Positions 57,631 to 64,000 of a stretch of 64,000 nucleotides of DNA are shown piece by piece. This DNA is from Humulus lupulus (taxonomy: Eukaryota > Streptophyta > Magnoliopsida > Rosales > Cannabaceae): NCBI RefSeq assembly GCF_963169125.1, contig NC_084802.1, positions 17,856,896 through 17,920,895 on the forward strand, read 5' to 3'. Made by a program: the position numbers and the translations under genes. The notes under the pieces are model-generated. The model worked only from the letters and a program-made list of their open reading frames with translations, was not told the DNA's origin and searched no databases. Position 1 is the first letter of the stretch. Each line of letters starts with the position of its first letter.

Positions 57631-58362
57631 CTATTTGGTGACATCATCACCTGATTGGGCTTGTACATCAATAGCCATTTGCAACTCTTTTCCGGGAACT
57701 TCCCTCGATACACCTTTCTTCGCCTTAGATATCAAGGTGTTGTAGCACTCCCTTGCTTCCTGCTGATTTCCCAACATGCATCCTATCCCTGCGTCGGTTG
57801 GGAATTTCATGGCAAGGTGCCATATTGAAGTAATGGCTCGCAGGTCGACCAAAATAGGCCTCCAAATTACAGCATTATATGTTGAAGGACAATCAACTAC
57901 TATGAAAGTAGTGAGTAATGTCCTGTTTGCAGGTGCAGTTCCTACTGTAACTGGGAGCCTAATCGACCCAGTTGGGGCGAGCCCTTCGCCAGAAAAACCG
58001 TAAATGGTTTGGTTGCATGGCTCCAGGTCCTTGACGGACAATTTCATTCTTTCCAGTGAAGACTTGTATAAGATGTTGACTGAGCTTCCTGTGTCAACCA
58101 ACACCCTCTTAACCATCATGTTGGCAATTTGAACGTCAACGACCAACAGATCGGAGTGTGGGAATCGTACGTGCTGGGCATCGTCTTCAGAGAAGGTTAT
58201 CAATTCCTCCTCTATTCGAGCCTTTTTTGGTGCTCGATCCTCCACAATCATCATCTTGATGTCCTGGTCGTGGCGTAAGGTCCGAGCGTATCGCTCCCTC
58301 GCCTTCCCACTGTCCCTTGCAAGGTGTGGGCCGCCATAAATAATGAGTAATGTACCTGCCAC
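57631..58362 (-). pseudogene. Tat aspartic protease
   Basis: RVLVDTGSSVNILYKSSLE carries the Asp-Thr-Gly active site, and YNAVIWRPILVDLRAITS is the conserved second-half block (the family has GRP where this has WRP). The 243-codon frame is open from 58362 to a stop at 57631. It is the part that matures the polyprotein. Confidence 0.88.
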
Positions 58363-58428
58363 ATGAGCTGGCTGTAAAGGTGGCGAGTGTTGGCGTGCAG
58401 GCTCTTGCTCGTTGCCACCTTGAGCCTC

Positions 58429-60345
58429 TCACTGAGACCCTCCTGCGGCTCGTACATATCTCCTTAGATGTCCCTGCCTAATCAGGAAATCAATTTTGTC
58501 CTTCAACTGGTTGCACTCATTGGTGTCATGTCCGTAGTCGTTGTGAAAATGACAGAATTTTGTTTTATCTCTCTTGGAGATATCCTTCCTTATAGGCGCG
58601 GGTCGCTTATAAGGAACATTAGAGCTAGTCGCCTGGTAGACCTCTGCTCGACTTTCGACAAGGGTCATATAGTTGGTGAATCTCGGCTCATATCTATTGC
58701 CTTTGGGGCGTTTATTCTCAGACGTTGATGGCTCATTACCCGCCCTTTTTCCACCATTTCTGTCATTTTCGTTCCCATTGCCATTGGGTTTATCCGACCC
58801 GTTGGTGGCCTTGGCGGGTTCTTCCTTCGGTCCCTTGTCTTTCGTAGGCGATTTCCCCTCGTTGGTAATCACGTCCTCGAGCTTGATGTATCGATCAGCT
58901 CGATCCAAAAACTCTTGGGTACTCTTTACCCCATTTTTCCACAGGCTGTTCTAGAGGGGAGAATGGTGTTTGACCTCGACAGTTAGGGCCATCATCTTTC
59001 CCTCATCGCCCACTGTTTTGGCTCCGGTTGCTGCTCGCATAAAGCGCTGGACATACTCCTTTAAGGGCTCTCCCTCCTTTTGGTGTTTCTCGACCAGCTG
59101 GTTGGCCTCAGTAGGGTGTACACGACTCGCATAAAATTGTCCGTAAAATTCCTTCACAAACATCTCCCGATATACTATACTAGCAGGAGGGAACTTAAAG
59201 AACCACTCCTAGGCGGTGTCAGATAGTGTGGCGGGGAAGATCCTACAGCGGGCATCGTCCGACACTTTCTGAATATCCATTTGTATCTTAAATTTGTTGA
59301 CATGAGATACTGGGTCTCTGTACCCATCAAAGTTTGGCAGTACTGGCATTTTGAATTTGTTGGGGATTTTTTCCACAACAATTCTCTGCACAAATGGAGT
59401 ACCTCTCCTCCAGTCGTACTCTATGTGGGATGTTCGACTCCCGACCAGCTGCTGTACTGCCTAGTTCAGAGCATCAATTTGCGCCTGAACCGCATCTGGG
59501 ATCGCTGGGGCGACCGGTGCTGGAGGAGCGTAATCATCGTGCCTCTCGCGACGGTCATTGAGCGCGTCCCTCAAATCATCGTCCCTGCGAATCTGCTCGC
59601 TAACTCTCGGCCGATCAAAGACATTATTTTTTTGGGGTTTCCCCCCAGCGTTATGGCTCGCCGGCCTATTTTCTCTAGGTGGGGGGTTTCCACCTCTTTC
59701 TTCATTCCCCTGAACAGCATTCCCCTTGCCAGAATCGGCCTCATTATAGTCATGGCCATATCTAAACTGTGGCCGACTATGGCGCGATCGGCTGTTCACG
59801 CTGTTTCCTCCTCGGACTAGCATCTTCCGAGCATCAGGGGGAGCCCTGCGCTGGTCGTTGGGTCCCCGTGCATTATTATGCCGTGGGGGGCTCCAGACCG
59901 TAGAGCATGACTCGTTGTTCCTTCTATTGGCAGAAGGACGCTGCCCCCTGCTCGATGGATTTGGCTCCTCACCCCATGGGCGTCTAGGGCTGCAGGGCAG
60001 CTGCCCAGCTCTATTCTGCCTCTGGTGCTGGGGATTTCCTCGACCAACCTGAGAGGGCAGCTTCTGATCAGGATCCTACATTGGGACAACCTCCTGAGCC
60101 ACAGTTGGCTACTCCGACCTTTGAGGGCTTGCTGGCTGGAGCGGAGGACTTGGATTTGGAGTCTGTTGTGGTAGCGCACTCGGTGGTTGATCCGGTTGTG
60201 AGGCTGGTGCAACCTGTCCTCGAGCCAATTGAATGGCTGCTTCAAGAGCGATCGTGGAATCCCTTTGTCGACAGTCCATGTCTGCCTACTGCTCATTCAG
60301 CTCCTGGCACTGACGCTCAATCTCCCTTTGATGTAGCACTTCAGC
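58429..60345 (-). pseudogene. Tat gag
   Basis: The N-terminal piece (about 60345-59820) is Gln/Pro-rich and includes EVLHQREIERQCQELNEQ. The 59823-58951 part holds the capsid blocks (FKIQMDIQKVSDDARCRIFP; FVKEFYGQFYASRVHP; EPLKEYVQRFMRAATGAK). The 58908-58429 part ends in a basic region and a CHFHNDYGHDTNEC zinc-binding motif. Several stops and frame changes are spread along it. Its start is lost at the Copia junction near 60340. Confidence 0.82.
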
Positions 60346-62810
60346 TAGTACATACGGATGTTTGCGGTCCACTTAATGTACAAGCAAGAGGAGGTTATGA
60401 ATACTTCGTCACCTTTATTGACGATTATTTAAGATATGGTTACCTATATTTAATGCAAAGAAAATCTGAAACTTTTGGAAAGTTCAAAGAATTTCAAGCA
60501 GAAGCTGAAAAGCAATTAGGTAAGTCACTAAAAGCTCTTCGATCTAATCGAGGAGGAGAGTACTTGGATTTTGAATTCAAGGACCATCTATGTGAGAATG
60601 GCATTCAATCCCAACTCACAGCACCTGAAACGCCACAGCAAAATGGTGTTTCAGAAAGATGGAACAGAACGTTATTAGATATGGTTAGATCAATGATGAG
60701 TTTCTCATCATTACCACTGTCATTCTGGGACTATGCGATTCAATGTACTCTATACATATTAAATGTTGTTCCATCTAAGTCTGTCCAAAAGACACCCATA
60801 GAATTATGGAATGGTTGTAAACCTAGTTTACACCATTTTCGAATTTGGGAGTGTCCAACACACGTGCTTAAAGGAAAGACCGGGAAGTTGGAATCACGCT
60901 CTGAAGTGTGCATGTTTGTGGGTTATTCCAAAGAGACCAGAGGTGGAATTTTCTATAGTCCAAATGAAAATAAAACATTTGTATCAACAAATGCAACTTT
61001 TCTTGAACATGACTATGTGAATAACCACAAACCTCGCAGTAAGGTTGTTCTGGAGGAGATGGTCTCAAATGAAGTTGCAAAGTCACCAGCAACAACCAAT
61101 GAAAAACGGCAAGAGGAAACTGCTAGTTCTAGTCAGAATAGTATTGAACCTCATCGTAGTGGGAGGGTAAGCAAGCAACCCACACGCTATGAACACGAAT
61201 TTCAAATGCTTGTGTCTGACATAAACAAAGACGATCCATTGGCATTTAGAGATGCAATGGATGATTCTGACAAGGACAAATGGCAGGATTCCATGAACCA
61301 AGAAATGGAATCGATGTATTCCAATTCTATCTGGGTTCTTGAAGATCCACCTGAGAATATCAAACCCATTGGTTGCAAGTGGATATTCAAGAAGAAAAGA
61401 GGAGCTGATGGGAAAGTAGAGACTTTCAAAGAAAGGCTTGTAGCCAAAGGTTACACACAGAAAGAAGGGGTTGACTATGAAGAAACCTTTTCTCCTGTAG
61501 CCATGCTAAAATCCATTCGTATACTCTTGTCCATAGCTGCGTGCATGGATTATGAGATTTGGAAAATGGATGTCAAAACAACTTTTCTGAATGGCTACCT
61601 TGACGAAACCATTTACATGTCTCAACCAGAAGGGTTCGAGTTAAAAGGTCAAGAGCAAAAAGTTTTCAAGCTTCTTAGATCCATTTATGGACTCAAACAA
61701 GCTTCTAGATCTTGGAATCTTAGATTTGATGACACAATTAAAACGTTTGGTTTTGAACAAAACGTTGACGAACCTTATGTCTATAAACAAATCAAAGATG
61801 GTGTAGTAGTATTCCTCATTCTTTATGTTGATGATATATTACTGATTGGAAATGACGTAACATCATTATCAAAAGTAAAGAACTGGTTAGCTGAACAATT
61901 CCAAATGAAAGATTTGGGAGAAGCCAAGTATGTTCTGGGCATTAAGATTCTTAGAGATAGACATAACAAAACTTTGGCATTGTCTCAAGCAACTTATATT
62001 GATAAGGTGCTAGAATGCTTTAATATACAAAACTCCAAAAAGGGTGATATGCCAACCCGTTCTGGAGTATTCGTTTCCAAAGAGCAGTGTCCCAAAACAC
62101 CTCAGGAAGAGGAAGACATGAGACAATATCCCTATGCCTCAGCAGTAGGCAGTCTAATGTACGCCATGTTATGTACAAGACCTGACATTTGTTATGCAGT
62201 AGGGATAGTCAGCCGTTATCAATCCAATCCTGGATTGAGTCATTGGACTGCAGTAAAGAATATTCTCAAGTATCTTAGAAATACTAGAGATTATATGCTT
62301 GTTTATTCAGGTGGAGACCTGAACCCCACTGGTTACACTGATTCTGATTTTCAATCAGACAAAGATAGTCTGAAATCGACGTCTGGATCAGTGTTTACTC
62401 TTGGAGGAGTAGCGGTAGTCTGGTGAAGTATTAAACAAACCAGCATTGCAGACTCCACCATGGAAGCCGAGTACATAGCAGCTTGTGAAGCAGCTAAGGA
62501 GGCTGTGTGGCTCAAAAAGTTCTATTCCGATCTGGAAGTTGTACCAGATGTGGATAAGCCACTAGTCCTATACTGTGACAACAGTGGGGCAATAGCTAAC
62601 TCAAAGGAACCACGGAGTCACAAGAGGGGAAAGCACATCGAGAGGAAGTATCACTTGCTAAGAGAGATAGTTCATCGGGGAGATGTTACAGTTATGAAGA
62701 TAGCTTCAGAGCATAATCTTGCAGATCCTTTCACAAAGACTTTATCCATAAAATCTTTTAAGGAGCATGTAAGAAATATGGGAATGAGAGAGATGCATCA
62801 TTTGCTTTAG
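60339..62810 (+). pseudogene. Copia pol: integrase core, reverse transcriptase, RNase H
   Basis: Integrase: LVHTDVCGPLNVQARGG (first Asp), then LRSNRGGEYLD, where the family has Asp and this copy has Asn, then PQQNGVSERWNRTLLD (Glu). Reverse transcriptase: GCKWIFKKKRGADGKVETFK, WKMDVKTTFLNGYLDE (motif A, with T for the usual A) and FLILYVDDILLIGND (motif C). RNase H: YTDSDFQSDKDSLKSTSG and, after a TGA at 62424-62426, STMEAEYIAACEAAKEAVWL and GKHIERKYHLLREIV. The frame is otherwise open to 62810. The apparent start at 60081 is false: codons before about 60339 are Tat gag read antisense. Confidence 0.92.
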
Positions 62811-62824
62811 GGAAAGTGGGAGAT
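62811..62824 (+). other. Copia polypurine tract
   Basis: GGAAAGTGGGAGAT just after the pol stop and directly before the LTR start. Confidence 0.85.
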
Positions 62825-64000
62825 TGTTGGAAATGTGCCCTGAAAGCATATGTAGTAGACATTGTTTTTTGAAATAAATAAAAAATTGAATTTGTTATGC
62901 ATATATTTTATGGACTGTATTATTCTATGATAATATTATGTAAATATCAGGAAAATTCCTAAGTTCATATATGTAATCTCAAACACGTATTGGTACGGGA
63001 GGATTGTGTTTGAGATAAATGAACTTGAATAGTTCGCAGTAAAATAAAGTTATGGAATCTTTAGATTAATTACTGCAAGTACGATCCACTAGTATTATGA
63101 ATACATGTGATCTAGATCCGGATCACTAGTGTGGTAGGACACTTTAGTGGAGGTGCTTTATATATTAGAGAATATATAGAACTGGACCAGATATGTTTAT
63201 TAATACTTAGTTAAATACCGTTTCGAAGTATTAATTAAATATATCAACTGATGATCATATACAAATAGATCTTAATCCTGAAGTTACTATGAACTCCTGT
63301 TTATATTATATGAGTTCTTTGATTCACTTGTTAGGGTCTGTTAGAATGATCAGGCTAAAAACTTTTGTTTTGGGAATCATTAATATAGATGGTTGGGGAC
63401 ATAGTATACAGATATGGAATCTATACCTTCTCACAAGAGATTGAATGATGGCTCCCTTAAGGGTTGACTTTTGGGACTGAAAGGTTATTGAACTCAAATT
63501 CATAATTTAGTTATGAATTAACCTTCACTAGTAGAGTCAATGGTACTTAAGGAAACAAGAGATAATTAAAAGGGTAAAACGGTAATTTTATTCCCGTATG
63601 AACCATTATTAGAGGGTCAAGTTGTATGCAATGATTATATCAATGGACGCCTTATGAATATAAAGTACTCAGTAAATGAAATGTCTATAATTACAAGAGT
63701 GCAGTCTCATATTTATAGTGGAATAATCATGAGATTAATAAATTAAGATTATTTAATTAAAGATTTTAATTAATAATCTCAAATTTATTGGAGCTTGGAA
63801 TTATAGGTCTATAGGTCCCCATAGCGGCTCTATCAACACTGTTCAAGGTAAGAGTTGATATGAAGGGTAAATAGTTTAAAGACATATTTAAGAAGAAATT
63901 TGTTCTTCAGGCCAAATATGCAATTATATGATAATAGTGATTAATTAATTAATTACAAATTAGTTGTAGTTAATAAAATTAATTAATATTTAATTATTGT
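62825..64000 (+). repeat. Copia 3' LTR, incomplete at the window end
   Basis: It begins TGTTGGAAATGTGCCC and continues AT-rich to the last base, at least 1176 bp. Blocks such as GGGTAAAACGGTAATTTTA and TTATTGGAGCTTGGAATTAT resemble the minus strand of the solo LTR at 14342-16199, so the two belong to related Angela/BARE-type families. Confidence 0.88.

Larger units (their letters stand above)
38806..60345 (-). mobile_element. Tat-lineage (Retand/Ogre-like) Ty3/Gypsy element, without LTRs, hosting several insertions
   Basis: Gag-pol runs on the minus strand from about 60345 to 54427. It has a second RNase H between the first RNase H and integrase, the mark of the Tat lineage. Beyond integrase, an accessory gene lies on the opposite strand (39073-43208), also typical of Tat elements. 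The two genes point tail to tail. Neither LTR is present: the left edge joins chromovirus B1 near 38800 and the right edge joins Copia near 60340. Inserted material is a Tat-type solo LTR (40460-41844) and the LINE/chromovirus composite (43452-53961). Confidence 0.85.
60339..64000 (+). mobile_element. Copia element (Angela/BARE-type), 5'-truncated, running off the window
   Basis: Integrase core, reverse transcriptase and RNase H in Copia order are followed by a polypurine tract and a 3' LTR starting TGTTGGAAATGTGCCCTG. The 5' LTR, gag, protease and integrase N-terminus are missing. The left junction falls in a CTTCAGCT shared by Tat gag and the Copia integrase start, so a deletion joined by microhomology is likely. 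Confidence 0.9.

Noticed and set aside
59281..59820. A 179-codon plus-strand ORF
   Set aside because: It is the antisense shadow of Tat gag, which is recognisable on the minus strand across the same interval.
1..64000. A host cellular gene or gene cluster
   Set aside because: Every frame with recognisable protein family content belongs to a transposable element. The remaining gaps are AT-rich and without coding signal.

Overview
This window is plant nuclear DNA, almost certainly from an angiosperm with a large, repeat-rich genome and probably a eudicot. It consists essentially of nested and broken transposable elements. I found no cellular gene. Families present are CACTA (En/Spm) DNA transposons, L1-type LINEs with overlapping ORF1/ORF2, Ty3/Gypsy elements of chromovirus (Tekay/Del-like), Tat (Retand/Ogre-like) and Athila-like type, a Ty1/Copia element of Angela/BARE type, and a Cassandra TRIM with a 5S rRNA-like LTR. 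The species cannot be fixed from the sequence.

Layout, left to right. (1) 1-545 is AT-rich flanking DNA. (2) 546-12481 is a CACTA element read on the minus strand, bounded by CACTA terminal repeats with subterminal hairpin arrays. It carries a TNP2-type transposase gene with internal losses (about 8930-10453) and a second gene, Ptta/En-Spm domain to Ulp1 protease (about 8530-1696). That second gene was hit twice: by a LINE (1914-5556) and by a Cassandra TRIM (7382-8157). (3) 12482-13357 is AT-rich DNA. (4) 13358 to about 30.7 kb is the 3' part of an Athila-like element on the minus strand. Its LTR holds an Angela/BARE-like solo LTR (14342-16199), and its 3' region holds a chromovirus solo LTR (16953-28122). 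That solo LTR in turn holds a complete-length chromovirus of the same family (18708-27975). (5) About 30.7-34.4 kb is a second, truncated CACTA. (6) 34400 to about 38.8 kb is the 5' half (LTR, gag, protease) of another chromovirus. (7) About 38.8-60.34 kb is a Tat-lineage element. Its gag-pol lies on the minus strand (54427 to about 60.34 kb), and its antisense accessory gene lies on the plus strand (39073-43208). A solo LTR (40460-41844) sits in an intron of the accessory gene. A 10.5 kb LINE plus chromovirus composite (43452-53961) sits between the accessory gene and pol. (8) About 60.34-64 kb is a 5'-truncated Copia element whose 3' LTR runs off the window.

How it fits together. All pol-type genes here carry stops, frameshifts or internal deletions, so no autonomous element is visible. 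The strongest age contrast is the chromovirus at 18708-27975. Its two 1906-bp LTRs differ, by my reading, at one base, yet its gag-pol is heavily broken, so it was probably copied in trans by a relative. The same element carries an extra, unrecognised ORF between the primer-binding site and gag. The most unusual structure is the LINE/chromovirus composite bounded by a single 17-bp target-site duplication, which suggests that a LINE already carrying a nested LTR element was retrotransposed as one unit.
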